Positions 8,741 through 17,045 of a stretch of DNA of 64,000 bases are shown piece by piece (position 1 is the stretch's first letter; each line of letters starts with the position of its first letter). A model generated the notes under the pieces. The model did not search any database and was not told the origin of the DNA. It saw only the letters and a list, made by a program, of their open reading frames with translations. This DNA comes from an uncultured Ruminococcus sp. (GTDB taxonomy: Bacteria; Bacillota; Clostridia; Oscillospirales; Ruminococcaceae): NCBI GenBank assembly GCA_945868475.1, contig CAMBLM010000010.1, positions 43,661 through 107,660 of the forward strand, in the 5' to 3' direction. The translations under genes were made by a program, and so were the position numbers.

Positions 8741-9463
8741 TCACTCTCCACCGAAAAGCATCTGCGCAATATGCCGCCCGTCAACGTTTCCCATTTTCAG
8801 CCCGTCAAGGCAGTAATGACAGTAGCAGACCACAGTGTCCGTCTTGTAACGACTGCAATATTCCTCCATTATCCGCTTCTGCTCTTCCTCAGTGTGAGGT
8901 TGAAAAAGTCCCTCGATGTTCTGTGCATAGTGTTTCGGTGCTAATTTAGGATTTCTCGGAAGCTCCGTCATATAAAGCGTTGCTCCGCAGAAGTCCGTTT
9001 CAAGATGATTTTTCTCGTTTTCGATGTATTCAATGTTCATTTTGGAGAGCAAACTGCGCACTGCCGCCTGCTCTTTCGGGCGGTCTTTCGACCTCCAGCA
9101 GTCCTGAACAGTCACTTTCAAACCCGAATAATCGGGAAAAACGAACTGCCCGTCCCCGTCGATAAGCTCCCATATCGAGTGAACATTTTCAACGTGAAAA
9201 TACTCCTCGGCAATGTTCGTGCAGTTGTGGCATATAGACCATATCTCGTCCTCGGGCGAAAAGTTCTTCATGTGCGGAAGTGCTTTCCAAGCGTCCCTCA
9301 GCTCGCCCTCGGGCATTTTTCCCTCGTAAAATTTAACTTTCCAGGACGGCGTACAGCACCGTATTATCTCGATATCGCCGCACTCGGTAATGTAATTTTG
9401 TATCTTCCTGCTCAGCTGCGGAAAACGCGAGGTGAACATACAGCTTGCTATGTAGTATTTCAT
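8741..9463 (-). CDS. Cysteine-rich (CCG-type) protein, probable Fe-S binding
   Basis: 240 residues from an ATG at 9463 with GGAGAT upstream. Cysteines fall in spaced clusters: SCMFTSRFP near residue 8, RCCTPSW near 37, CHNC near 80, DCW near 122, FCGATLY near 160 and VCYCHYCLDG near 215. This pattern resembles the CCG-domain subunits of heterodisulfide reductase, which bind iron-sulfur clusters at CCG motifs. Here the motifs are partly changed (CCT, CGA), so assignment is tentative. There is no membrane segment. The gene ends 10 bp before the Nudix/peptidase gene and is probably co-transcribed with it. Confidence 0.6.
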   Translation of the reverse strand: MKYYIASCMFTSRFPQLSRKIQNYITECGDIEIIRCCTPSWKVKFYEGKMPEGELRDAWKALPHMKNFSPEDEIWSICHNCTNIAEEYFHVENVHSIWELIDGDGQFVFPDYSGLKVTVQDCWRSKDRPKEQAAVRSLLSKMNIEYIENEKNHLETDFCGATLYMTELPRNPKLAPKHYAQNIEGLFQPHTEEEQKRIMEEYCSRYKTDTVVCYCHYCLDGLKMGNVDGRHIAQMLFGGE

Positions 9464-9594
9464 AAAAAATATCTCCATTTTGTTTAAGGTCAAAATGTTT
9501 TGCAGGTCTGTTCACCTGCTCGGTAAATTGGAATTTGTGGGTAAGTTAAAAGTAAATATAAGGTTGTATTGTTTAATGAAAACAGATAAATATA

Positions 9595-10146
9595 TTATTT
9601 ATTAGAACAAGAGTATATAACCGGGAAATTATATATATCATCAAAATATATGACAACTTTTTCTCCCTCATTAATCTTTGAAAAATCTTTTCTATCACAA
9701 CATATGTTTTCATATATATTTTCGTTGATTTCGACTGTGCAAAAGTAATACTTGCAGACAGTTTGAGATAATGTATATTTATGCTTGTATGTGCCTAATT
9801 CAACAGTATTCTCATAAGGCATAAATACACGTCCTCTGCCTGAAACTCTGGCACAGCGAACAGTTTTTTCTTTGACGATTCCATAGCAAGCATATAAATT
9901 TTTTTGTTTAAAGGATTCAATTGTCATTGGTAAACATAAAAATACAAAAAACAATATAAATAAAAGTGGAACTTCTTTTTCTGTTACCCAATAATAAGGA
10001 ATAGATATAATCATTATTATTGATAATATAGAAAAACTGATTTTAAATGATTTTTTTCCACTTTTCTTGTATAGCATTTTTATTTCAGTTTCTGGTAATT
10101 CTTCTTTATCTACAATAGCCTTAAAATTTGTTTCATAGAGTTTCAT
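9595..10146 (-). CDS. Two-helix membrane protein of unknown function
   Basis: 183 residues, not recognised. Two hydrophobic helices lie at about residues 34-53 (ISFSILSIIMIISIPYYW) and 60-78 (PLLFILFFVFLCLPMTI). A soluble C-terminal half follows with several Cys (TVCKYYFCTVEI, ENICCDRKD). AGGAGT precedes the ATG. The coding sequence is distinctly AT-richer than neighbouring genes, which suggests a different origin. Confidence 0.65.
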   Translation of the reverse strand: MKLYETNFKAIVDKEELPETEIKMLYKKSGKKSFKISFSILSIIMIISIPYYWVTEKEVPLLFILFFVFLCLPMTIESFKQKNLYACYGIVKEKTVRCARVSGRGRVFMPYENTVELGTYKHKYTLSQTVCKYYFCTVEINENIYENICCDRKDFSKINEGEKVVIYFDDIYNFPVIYSCSNK

Positions 10147-10296
10147 ATTTATTACTCCTAAAAAATCTTAAGCATATTAAATTCCGATTTTTCGGGCAAA
10201 TTTCCCACCTGTTTGCTTAATTATACCACATCAGTTTTCAAATGTAAACAAAAACAGTCAAGTTTTAGCTTGACCGTTCTCAAAATATTTGAATTT

Positions 10297-10719
10297 TTAC
10301 TTTTTCCATATCATAAGAAAATCCTTCTCGCCCACGGCTTCGTCAAGTCCCTCGCTCCGAACCGAGAATCCCTCTCTTTGATAAAAGCGTATCGCCCTAA
10401 TGTTTTTCCGATACACATTCAAGCGCAGTTCCGACTTTCTGCTTTTCGCGTAATCAAGCAAGGCTTTGCCTATCCCACGCGACTGCATTTCATCGGAAAC
10501 AAAAATGCCCTCGATATATTCGCCGTCCAGACCTATAAAGCCATGCATCTTTCCGTCACTCTCATAAACATAAACTTCCGCCTGCGGAAACATTTCTTTC
10601 ACAATATCAAAATTGCCGCGCCAGTATTGCTCCGAAATGAAATCGTGCGCTTTCAAATTTGTATTGAGCCATATCTCGGCTGCTCTGTCTATATCCGATT
10701 TTTGCAATTTTCTTATCAT
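10297..10719 (-). CDS. GNAT-family N-acetyltransferase
   Basis: 140 residues with the GNAT core: motif A appears as GIFVSDEMQSRGIGKALLDYAK (acetyl-CoA pyrophosphate loop, residues about 80-100) and the C-terminal NIRAIRFYQREGF strand. Length fits a minimal single-domain acetyltransferase such as the YjaB/RimI-like group. The acceptor substrate cannot be told. It ends upstream of the mobile element and is host DNA. An AAGGG-like site near the ATG at 10719 is weak. Confidence 0.85.
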   Translation of the reverse strand: MIRKLQKSDIDRAAEIWLNTNLKAHDFISEQYWRGNFDIVKEMFPQAEVYVYESDGKMHGFIGLDGEYIEGIFVSDEMQSRGIGKALLDYAKSRKSELRLNVYRKNIRAIRFYQREGFSVRSEGLDEAVGEKDFLMIWKK

Positions 10720-10865
10720 AGCTTGTCTTTCCCGTCAGTTTTCTCTACGTTTTATTAGTGTTTAATATTATATACGAAAAGCACCGTCCACTGAATATCA
10801 TACTGTGCCATAATATATGCAATTCGCGCCGGTTTGATTATAGCATATTATTTTGCAAAAGTAAA

Positions 10866-10899
10866 CAAAAAGCTCCGTACCCGAAATCGGATACGGAGC
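10866..10899 (-). terminator. Host ppdK terminator, now behind the recombinase gene
   Basis: Stem GCTCCGTA / TACGGAGC with TTTTT on the minus strand. The displaced original ppdK stop codon lies at 10934-10936, just upstream, so this was the native ppdK terminator before integration. Confidence 0.8.
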
Positions 10900-10908
10900 A
10901 ATTTTTAG

Positions 10909-12768
10909 CTATAAACTAACCTTAGAGGTTCGATTACTTGTTTTCAGCAATAGCTGCCTGTGCAGGTGGAGTATTAGGGATAAGTTTTTGGCAAACAACG
11001 GATTATTGCGGATTTCCGCAGGTAAATTCAAAGAATTATCCTCTGATATATGTAAAAAATCGGGGACTCCCGAAGGAGTCCCCATAATTTCGCCGTCAAT
11101 CGAAATTACAGGGCATCTCTTATTTCCGTCAACGCTGATATTCATATCTGTGTTGGCATTTTTATTATAGCTGAAATTCCATATAAAACGGTTATTTTCA
11201 ACCAATATAGAATTTACGATTTCGTTAAAGAGGTCGGAAGAATATTCAGGTGAACTCATATCCACCATTCCTGCGAGAGCCTGAGAAACTGCTGTCATAT
11301 CACACATACAGTTTTCAAAAAGTTCCTGTTGTTCTCCACATCTTGCTTTTTCGTCCTTGAACTTCTGTAAGTCCGCAGAATAGGTTGCTTTAAACTCAGC
11401 AAATTCTTCCTTGCTAATCTGACCGTCAGTAAAAAGGTCAATAAGATTTTTTAGCTTCTTTTCAGCCTTGTCAATCTGTGCGTCAAGGAATAATTCGCTG
11501 TGCTGAGTATTGTTTCGTGTAGCGTCGGTATAATACTTCTTAATGTATTCAAGGGCAATCATCAAATCCTCTTTGCGATTTTTCCAAGCTTCATTAAGGA
11601 AGTATTTTGCCATCATTTCCATTTTCCAATCGGTAACGGAATGTTCGTTACAGTATCCGTCGGTTTCAAGTCCCATCTTCTCACGCTGAGAAGCCTTACC
11701 GTTATTCACCTGATTGTAGCAGACATAATTGTATGACACAACACCGTCTTTATTTTTGTGATAACGGTTTTTCCTGAAAGATGAACCACAAGAGCAGCGT
11801 AACTTCTTCACCCAAATGTCTCTGGAAGTACGATTGCTCTTTTTCTTCTCCTCACCGTTCTCAACAAGCGTGGTTTTACGCTTTTCTTTGAGGATAGCCT
11901 GACATCTGTCCCACTGTTCTTCGGTAATAATCGGCTCAAAATCGCCCTTGACATATTCATAGGTATCTCTGTCAAGATTATGGATACGCTTCTGTTCAAG
12001 GTAATTATTGCTGTACGACTTGTTATAGCCGATATATCCCTTGTAAGTAGCGTTTTGAAGAATACGACCTACATTATGGCAAGTCCATTTTGTTGTACCT
12101 GTTGCAGTAAGGCGTTTACGCTCCATTAAAATCTTTGCGATTTTCAACGTACCATAGCCTTCTTCATAAAGGTCATATATCATATGAACAGTTTCAGCCT
12201 GTTCGGGATTTATTGTGTAGGTTTCACCGGGCTTTCTGTCATAGCCTAAGATGTTACCGCTTCCGTAAAGCTGTTTATTCGCACGGCTGATACGCTGTCC
12301 TGCACGAACACGCTCGGAAACCTTTCGGCTTTCCTCTTGGGCAAGCGTTGCCATAATTGTCAGTCGTAATTCTCCATCACCGTCCATCGTCCAGATGTTG
12401 TCGTCAACGAAGAAAACTTCAATTCCACGCCCCTTTAATGCACGGGTATGAGTAAGCGTGTCAACGGTATTTCTTGCGAAACGACACACCTCACGGGTAA
12501 CAATAAGGTCAAACATTCCTTTGTCGGCGTCTGCTATCATTCTCATAAACGAAGGTCTTTTCTTTGCCTGAGTACCTGTGATACCCTCGTCTATGTATCT
12601 GCCCACTACTTCCCAATTCGGAAAACGCTTCGCAGTATCTTCATACCATTGCATCTGATTTTCAAGTGCCGAGAGCTGTGCTTCGTGTTCTGTTGATACT
12701 CGTCCATAAAATACGACCTTTCTCGGTCTGTTTTTGTCAAGAAAAAGCGGATTTGTTCCATAATACAT
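10909..12768 (-). CDS. Large serine recombinase (integrase) of the mobile element
   Basis: 619 residues from the ATG at 12768 (AAAGGAGG upstream). The N-terminal resolvase catalytic domain has FYGRVSTEHEAQLSALENQ with the nucleophile Ser, DEGITGT and EVCRFARNTVDTL. Then come the recombinase domain, a zinc-ribbon (KKLRCSCGSSFRKNR) and a coiled coil (about 400-480). It cuts and joins att sites to integrate the element. The last 12 residues (LKTSNRTSKVSL) are encoded by host ppdK 3' DNA in another frame. Past the att core the element's other end continues the same frame for 50 residues (24174-24325), so the circular form would encode about 657 residues. Confidence 0.92.
   Translation of the reverse strand: MYYGTNPLFLDKNRPRKVVFYGRVSTEHEAQLSALENQMQWYEDTAKRFPNWEVVGRYIDEGITGTQAKKRPSFMRMIADADKGMFDLIVTREVCRFARNTVDTLTHTRALKGRGIEVFFVDDNIWTMDGDGELRLTIMATLAQEESRKVSERVRAGQRISRANKQLYGSGNILGYDRKPGETYTINPEQAETVHMIYDLYEEGYGTLKIAKILMERKRLTATGTTKWTCHNVGRILQNATYKGYIGYNKSYSNNYLEQKRIHNLDRDTYEYVKGDFEPIITEEQWDRCQAILKEKRKTTLVENGEEKKKSNRTSRDIWVKKLRCSCGSSFRKNRYHKNKDGVVSYNYVCYNQVNNGKASQREKMGLETDGYCNEHSVTDWKMEMMAKYFLNEAWKNRKEDLMIALEYIKKYYTDATRNNTQHSELFLDAQIDKAEKKLKNLIDLFTDGQISKEEFAEFKATYSADLQKFKDEKARCGEQQELFENCMCDMTAVSQALAGMVDMSSPEYSSDLFNEIVNSILVENNRFIWNFSYNKNANTDMNISVDGNKRCPVISIDGEIMGTPSGVPDFLHISEDNSLNLPAEIRNNPLFAKNLSLILHLHRQLLLKTSNRTSKVSL
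10949..10960. repeat. att core, left end of the element
   Basis: AATAGCTGCCTG is shared with 24326-24337. Beyond it (10934-10948) lies the displaced native ppdK end, reading AENK-stop on the minus strand. Confidence 0.88.
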
Positions 12769-12787
12769 AATATGTCCTCCTTTGGCT

Positions 12788-12922
12788 TTATGCCATATAT
12801 TCTCTGAGTTCGTGTTTAACAATTTTATCAAAGGTTTCCTGATTGATAAGTTCGTGCTTGAGCAGAACTTTCAGAGCCACCCATATACCAAAATTGCGTT
12901 CGATTTGTGTTGTTTCAAGCAT
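12788..12922 (-). CDS. 44-residue protein upstream of the recombinase
   Basis: Sequence starts MLETTQIERNFGIWVALKVL and ends KIVKHELREYMA. It is preceded by AAGGAGAG at good spacing and by a consensus promoter. It lies 19 bp before the recombinase ATG in the same transcript. It is helical and basic/hydrophobic by composition. No family is recognised. Its place beside the integrase makes it a candidate accessory or directionality factor, which is inference only. Confidence 0.75.
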   Translation of the reverse strand: MLETTQIERNFGIWVALKVLLKHELINQETFDKIVKHELREYMA

Positions 12923-12939
12923 AATTTATCTCTCCTTAC

Positions 12940-12968
12940 ATTTTAGCACTTTAAAGCGTAAATGTCAA
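12940..12968 (-). promoter_or_regulatory. Promoter of the recombinase operon
   Basis: Minus strand TTGACA (12968-12963), 17 bp, TAAAAT (12945-12940). Confidence 0.85.
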
Positions 12969-13024
12969 GAGCGTTTCCTGACTTTCGCTCAGTGCGAGGT
13001 TGTGCCTACTTGGGGTAGGCTATG

Positions 13025-13053
13025 TAAAAAGGGCAGCTCTTGAAGAACTGCCG
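13025..13053 (-). terminator. Terminator after the 55-residue ORF
   Basis: Minus strand GGCAGTTCTTCAAGAGCTGCC hairpin followed by TTTTT (written as stem GGCAG...CTGCC). It separates the mazF-antirepressor transcript from the recombinase promoter. Confidence 0.75.
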
Positions 13054-13086
13054 TTAAAAGAGGGAGCCAATCAATATGAAAGAAAA

Positions 13087-13254
13087 TTATCTGTTTATGA
13101 TGTCAAATACCTTATCGAACTCATCGTCGCTGAGTTCAATACCGTAGTTATGGTAGAGTAAACCCATAATTTCGCAGGTTTTCTCCAAGCCCCTGTCAAG
13201 CTCCTTCATTGCTTCATCGGGGGTAAGAACTGCTACTACCATTACATTTCCCAT
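13087..13254 (-). CDS. 55-residue hypothetical protein
   Basis: Begins MGNVMVVAVLTPDEAMKEL and ends DEFDKVFDIINR, with AAAGGAG 8 bp before the ATG. It is acidic and helical, with no recognised domain. It is the last gene before a terminator in the mazF-antirepressor transcript of the mobile element. Confidence 0.7.
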   Translation of the reverse strand: MGNVMVVAVLTPDEAMKELDRGLEKTCEIMGLLYHNYGIELSDDEFDKVFDIINR

Positions 13255-13274
13255 AATTATATTCTCCTTTATTT

Positions 13275-14084
13275 TCAGTTTGTTACTGTTATCTGCTTTA
13301 TCCAGTCGAAAACGGGTAAAATGCCGTTTTCTTTCAAACGGTTATACAAGAACGCTGCTCCCTTATGCGTCCAACGGGTATGGATAAAGAAGCCTTCACC
13401 GTAGAAGGTTGGGCGTTTGTCCGTCCTCACATATCCGCAGTTCTCATATTCAGGAGCAAGTATCCAAGTGCCATAAGCTCTATGCTGAATGCCAAGAATA
13501 CAAAGCAAGCGATTAAATTCGATTGCCGACATCTGATATGCGATTGCAATATCCGATACATTCAGCAAATCGCTTTCATCATCATACATATTGATGAAGT
13601 CAACGACCTCTGCAAGTGAGTCATTTTCTTCGGCAAGCCTCATATTCTCGTTTTCAAGCTCCCTTGTGCGGAGCTTTTCTTCTTTAAGCTGAGTAAAGAG
13701 CCTTTCAGCCTCCTCAGTGCCGTTAAGCACATTGTCGATTGTCTGCTCCGTTGCGTACATTCCATATTTCCTGATTGACGGGAGGACTTCATTCGTTACC
13801 CAACGCTTGAATTTTTTCGCATTGGGCATCTTGCTTGCAAGAACCAAACTGTAGAAGCCCGATTCATTTACAATCGTTACATTCTGAGTTCTGCCTATGC
13901 TATCGATGACGGGATGTTTCATCCCGTCATCTTCATCCACATGTCTTGCAATAGCTTTATGTGGCTCATTATAGCCAAGAATTACTGCCACATCTTTTCC
14001 CACAAACCACGGCTGACCGTCCTTCATGAGCATTCTCACAGTACCAAACTGTTCGTTTTCAAAAATTTTGATTTCGTTATTCAT
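13275..14084 (-). CDS. Phage-type antirepressor (BRO-N and ANT/KilAC-like)
   Basis: 269 residues. The N-terminal BRO domain (about 5-105) shows GTVRMLMKDGQPWFVGKDVA, LGYNEPHKAIARHV and FYSLVLASKMPNAKKFKRWV. A coiled-coil linker (about 125-160) leads to a C-terminal antirepressor domain with YGTWILAPEY and FIHTRWTHKGAAFLYNRL. Such proteins relieve repression in prophages. Start MNNEIKIFENEQ (14084) is behind GGAGGT and overlaps the mazF stop by a few bases. A plausible partner is the XRE repressor at 20114-20551. Confidence 0.85.
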   Translation of the reverse strand: MNNEIKIFENEQFGTVRMLMKDGQPWFVGKDVAVILGYNEPHKAIARHVDEDDGMKHPVIDSIGRTQNVTIVNESGFYSLVLASKMPNAKKFKRWVTNEVLPSIRKYGMYATEQTIDNVLNGTEEAERLFTQLKEEKLRTRELENENMRLAEENDSLAEVVDFINMYDDESDLLNVSDIAIAYQMSAIEFNRLLCILGIQHRAYGTWILAPEYENCGYVRTDKRPTFYGEGFFIHTRWTHKGAAFLYNRLKENGILPVFDWIKQITVTN

Positions 14085-14451
14085 TCTCGTTACCTCCAAA
14101 GTTATTGTTAATTCCGACGCTTACCGCAAGAGCCTTATCGACTTCTGCAAGTGTCTTGTTGCTTATGCGGCAGAGCATTTTGCCGAGCCTTGACTTGTCT
14201 ATTACCTGAACCTGTTCACAAAGCACCATCGAATTCTTGTGAAGACGATTGCTGAAAACGGGAACGTGAACGGGCAACGCTCGTTTCTTCATTGCCGTTG
14301 TAATCGGGGCAACGATTGTAGTCGGACTGTACTTGTTACCGACATCGTTCTGTAAAATCAGTACGGGGCGTTTCCCACGCTGTTCACAGCCTTTTCCGGT
14401 AAGCCGTGATAAGTAAACCTGTCCTCTCAAAACTTCCTTGACTTTTTCCAT
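14077..14451 (-). CDS. MazF/PemK-family toxin, no antitoxin beside it
   Basis: 124 residues with the MazF core: LRGQVYLSRL, EQRGKRPVLILQND, SPTTIVAPITTAM and MVLCEQVQVIDKSRLG. Family members are ribosome-independent mRNA endonucleases. The start at 14451 follows AAAGGA; an upstream ATG at 14481 is less well placed. Nothing resembling MazE precedes it; the gene is followed directly by the antirepressor. In mobile elements such orphan MazF-like genes may have lost toxicity or rely on a distant antitoxin. Confidence 0.85.
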   Translation of the reverse strand: MEKVKEVLRGQVYLSRLTGKGCEQRGKRPVLILQNDVGNKYSPTTIVAPITTAMKKRALPVHVPVFSNRLHKNSMVLCEQVQVIDKSRLGKMLCRISNKTLAEVDKALAVSVGINNNFGGNENE

Positions 14452-14478
14452 ATCGGATTGTCCTTTCTGTATTTTATT

Positions 14479-14495
14479 CATAGTATGTTACTATG
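14479..14495 (-). promoter_or_regulatory. Palindrome in front of mazF
   Basis: CATAGTA-TGT-TACTATG is a perfect 7-bp inverted repeat 28 bp upstream of the toxin start, a possible operator. A longer hairpin (TGTAGGCTG / CAGCCTACA, 14503-14530) follows upstream. Confidence 0.45.
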
Positions 14496-14502
14496 TAAAA
14501 GA

Positions 14503-15023
14503 TGTAGGCTGACATAGATGCCAGCCTACAAACCCTGTAATCACTATGCACCCGTCATACTTGTCCACGACACCCCTGACGGAACAACTGTGAACAATGC
14601 CACAGTATAGGGAACAACTCAAGCCAGCCACTCGCTAAAGCAGCTTCATAGGACTCTCACCTCAACCCATTCTTATGGAGAAGCCGTTACCTTTCGGTCT
14701 GAACGGAAGTATCATTATACCTCTTGTTTGTCTTGGCGTAATAGGAGCAACCTATTATCTTAAAGTAGTAGTTCTCGCTCCGTCGATATTGATAATATCA
14801 GGTGCAGTGCCTAACGAATTCGGTCAAAACCAATGCTTTTGTCGTTGCCTGCGATACCTTGAAATGTATCTTAAACATCGTGGCGTACTCTTTTTGTCGC
14901 TTACACTTTCGTGCAACAAGAGGAACGTAACTTGAGAGTTGTTATTCAATTTTCAATGTACTTTCGAGTAGGCTTTTTGCCCCCTCACTTTTATAAGCCG
15001 AAAAAATGAGGGAGTGTACCAAA
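14503..15023. other. Non-coding stretch between mazF and the sigma-like gene
   Basis: No gene with a credible start is seen on either strand. It holds the hairpin at 14503-14530 and AT-rich sequence near 14936-14970. This may be a transcript leader or a cis-acting region of the element. Function unknown. Confidence 0.4.
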
Positions 15024-15539
15024 TTATTTTTCAAAAAAATCGAATAATTTTTTTAAAGCTCTTTTCTTACGATTATTTATGGTCATAAGTGGGGTTTCAG
15101 TGCGACGAGAAAGTTCACGTTCGCTGATATGATTAAAATAAATCTGTTGAATAAGCTCCTTTTCTTCATCATTAAGAATAGAGATTGCTGCGGGAAGCTT
15201 TTCAATCATAATCTTTCGCATAATCTTTTCATCAAGTGGTTCGCTTGTATCGATAACTACACCAACACCGTCAAGCTCATCGTTGTCAATAGCATTAAGT
15301 GAAATTACTCCTCCTGCAAGTTGAGTTTCTTCACGAATATATTTCTCTCTGCGTCGTTCTTTATAAAAATCTCTATAAGTTGCCTCATCTGTTTCCATAA
15401 CAGAGTGTCCGAGATTGATGAAATAAGCTCTGCCCTCGGTAAAGCTGTCGATGTACTTCTTTACATACTCCTGTGAAACCTGTGTATATCCTTTGCTTGT
15501 GTCGTTACGGTCGTTCATTACGAAAAAAATCTTAGACAT
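15024..15539 (-). CDS. Sigma-70-like (region 4) protein of the mobile element
   Basis: 171 residues. The C-terminal HTH (EEKELIQQIYFNHISERELSRRTETP... then INNRKKRALKKL) is a region-4 type -35-binding module. The middle part has RRREKYIREE and LNAIDNDELDG, a layout typical of conjugative-element sigma-like regulators. The N-terminus (MSKIFFVMNDRND) is less conserved. GGAGGATA precedes the ATG. It is alone, behind a leader with two terminator-like hairpins, which suggests attenuation. It could drive element genes. Confidence 0.7.
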   Translation of the reverse strand: MSKIFFVMNDRNDTSKGYTQVSQEYVKKYIDSFTEGRAYFINLGHSVMETDEATYRDFYKERRREKYIREETQLAGGVISLNAIDNDELDGVGVVIDTSEPLDEKIMRKIMIEKLPAAISILNDEEKELIQQIYFNHISERELSRRTETPLMTINNRKKRALKKLFDFFEK

Positions 15540-15967
15540 TTAAGTATCCTCCTGAAAATTTGATTTTGATTTTTCTGGTCGAAAGTCAAAACCAAAGCTC
15601 AGGGATACCTTGCGACTGCTTCGCTGTAATGGAAAATCATCTGTCTGCTCCTTTTTCGGGCAACAAAAAAGGACCTACGGATAAAATCCGTAAGTCCTCA
15701 GATTTGCCGACTTGAATTAGCCGACAGATTTCGAGCATAAAAAATAGCCCTATCGCATTAAGCGACAAGGCTATCTAAACCCATATTCAATTTTAAGGCG
15801 TATGACAAAGCATATAATCTGCCAGCATACTTATTATAACATATTGCTTTTATCAAGTCAGTACCAAAAGTGTTCCATTTTTGTCCCAATTTTTTCTCAA
15901 AAAAGTCTCAAAAAAGTCTCACGCTGGGAAAAGTCCTGATTTTTAAGCCAAATACGATAAGATTTTC
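15540..15967 (-). ncRNA. Leader region with two terminator-like hairpins
   Basis: Minus strand shows ATAGCCTTGTCGC / GCGATAGGGCTAT (15774-15744) followed by T6, then GGACTTACGGAT / ATCCGTAGGTCC (15697-15671) followed by T6, and then the sigma-like gene. There is no ORF. It is either operon termination plus attenuation or a small structured RNA. Confidence 0.5.
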
Positions 15968-16456
15968 TCATTTCTCAGTGAGAGTAGATACGGAAATTTG
16001 CTTCTCCGTTACGGATTTAAGCATTTCTATGTATCTGTCACGAAGCTCGCACGGCTCTATGATTTCAGCCATAGTGCCAAACTGGAACAGCCATCCAAAG
16101 AACGGCTCAGGATGTTCGGCTTTTACCTTTACTCTGACCGTAAAATGACTATCTCCGTCTGGGAAAATTGTAATTCCTTTACCGAAACGGTCTATCACGG
16201 CATTTATAAGCTGATTATCAAAACGGAGCTTTACATCCTGTGTTGTTCCGCTGAACATAGAGAATGACGAATTCATATAATCAGCGACAATGAAATTTTC
16301 AGGCTTCGGAACAGCTTTTTCATCAACAATCTCAACACTTTCCATAACTATGTCAGACATAGTAAGATAGTGCTGCTCGTCTGTTTTATCAAGAAAAATC
16401 TTATAAAGGTACAAGATTTTCAATCTGTTGTTGGCGTTTTTCACCTTATCGTCCAT
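15968..16456 (-). pseudogene. WYL-domain regulator with large internal in-frame deletion
   Basis: 162 residues against roughly 310-330 for the family. Residues 1-36 (NNRLKILYLYKIFLDKTDEQ) match the beginning of the N-terminal HTH. The sequence then jumps to the C-terminal extension of WYL proteins (AVPKPENFIVADYMNSSFSM, VIDRFGKGI, FFGWLFQFG, LRDRYIEML). The HTH recognition helix and the WYL ligand core itself are missing, and the frame is kept. The RBS TGAGGA is intact, so a short product may be made but is unlikely to bind DNA. Confidence 0.7.
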
Positions 16457-16471
16457 AATAAAATCCTCATA

Positions 16472-17035
16472 TTACTTGTCTTTTTCGATTACAAATGTAC
16501 TCCACGTGTCTGCATACTGCAAAAGGAACAAGAGAGGGCATTCCTTTGTTGCAACCGACTTATTATCGTCCACATATTGACCATCGTGGTACATAATCGC
16601 TTGCGTTTCTTCGGGTGTCAGAGGGAATAGAGGTAAAATGAAATACAGACTCCGAAGCGGAACACTCATATATGTCATATTGTTGTTGCAACTATAAGGT
16701 ATGCTCGGCTCTTTGCCGTTCTTTCCGATATTCTTGACATACATAGGATTATCAGGCATACCGACCTTACCCAAATCGTGAAACAAAGCTGTTACAACAC
16801 AGCTTTCATCGCTGATTTCAGGGCAAAGAGTATTTTTCATTTTAAGCATTGTTTCCGCAACATTGAGAGAATGTTCAAGCAATCCGCCCTCATTACAAAG
16901 ATGAAAGCGAGTGCTTGCCGGTGCTGTGAGGTATTCTGTTTCGGTTTCTGCAAATTCACAGAGCTTCTCAAATTCTTCTTTTCTCTCAGTTACAAGAGAT
17001 TTCAGATATGAATATCGTTCAAGTAAAGTTATGAT
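16472..17035 (-). CDS. HD-domain protein with a non-standard start
   Basis: The frame is open from about 17035: TLLERYSYLKSLVTERKEEF, then APASTRFHLCNEGGLLEHSL, LFHDLGKVGMP (HD motif), MYHDGQYVDDNKSVATKE and LLQYADTWS. The HD fold points to a metal-dependent phosphohydrolase. No ATG, GTG or TTG lies at the expected start: AGGAGG (17046-17041) is followed by TTT ATC ATA ACT. Translation must use ATC or ATA, or begin at an internal TTG (16882) and lose 50 residues. It lies between HIRAN and WYL genes in one operon. Confidence 0.7.
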   Translation of the reverse strand: MITLLERYSYLKSLVTERKEEFEKLCEFAETETEYLTAPASTRFHLCNEGGLLEHSLNVAETMLKMKNTLCPEISDESCVVTALFHDLGKVGMPDNPMYVKNIGKNGKEPSIPYSCNNNMTYMSVPLRSLYFILPLFPLTPEETQAIMYHDGQYVDDNKSVATKECPLLFLLQYADTWSTFVIEKDK

Positions 17036-17045
17036 AAATCCCTCC

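Noticed and set aside
7385..8944. Long plus-strand ORF (519 codons)
   Set aside because: It is antisense to the Nudix/peptidase and Cys-rich genes, has no RBS, and its composition is a complement artefact.
10741..10780. Possible eighth palindromic element near TTATTAGTGTTTAATATTATA
   Set aside because: No paired TACTAA end or inner arms nearby.
14675..14935. 86-codon plus-strand ORF in the mobile element
   Set aside because: No ribosome site, against the direction of all neighbours, and low-complexity membrane-like translation.
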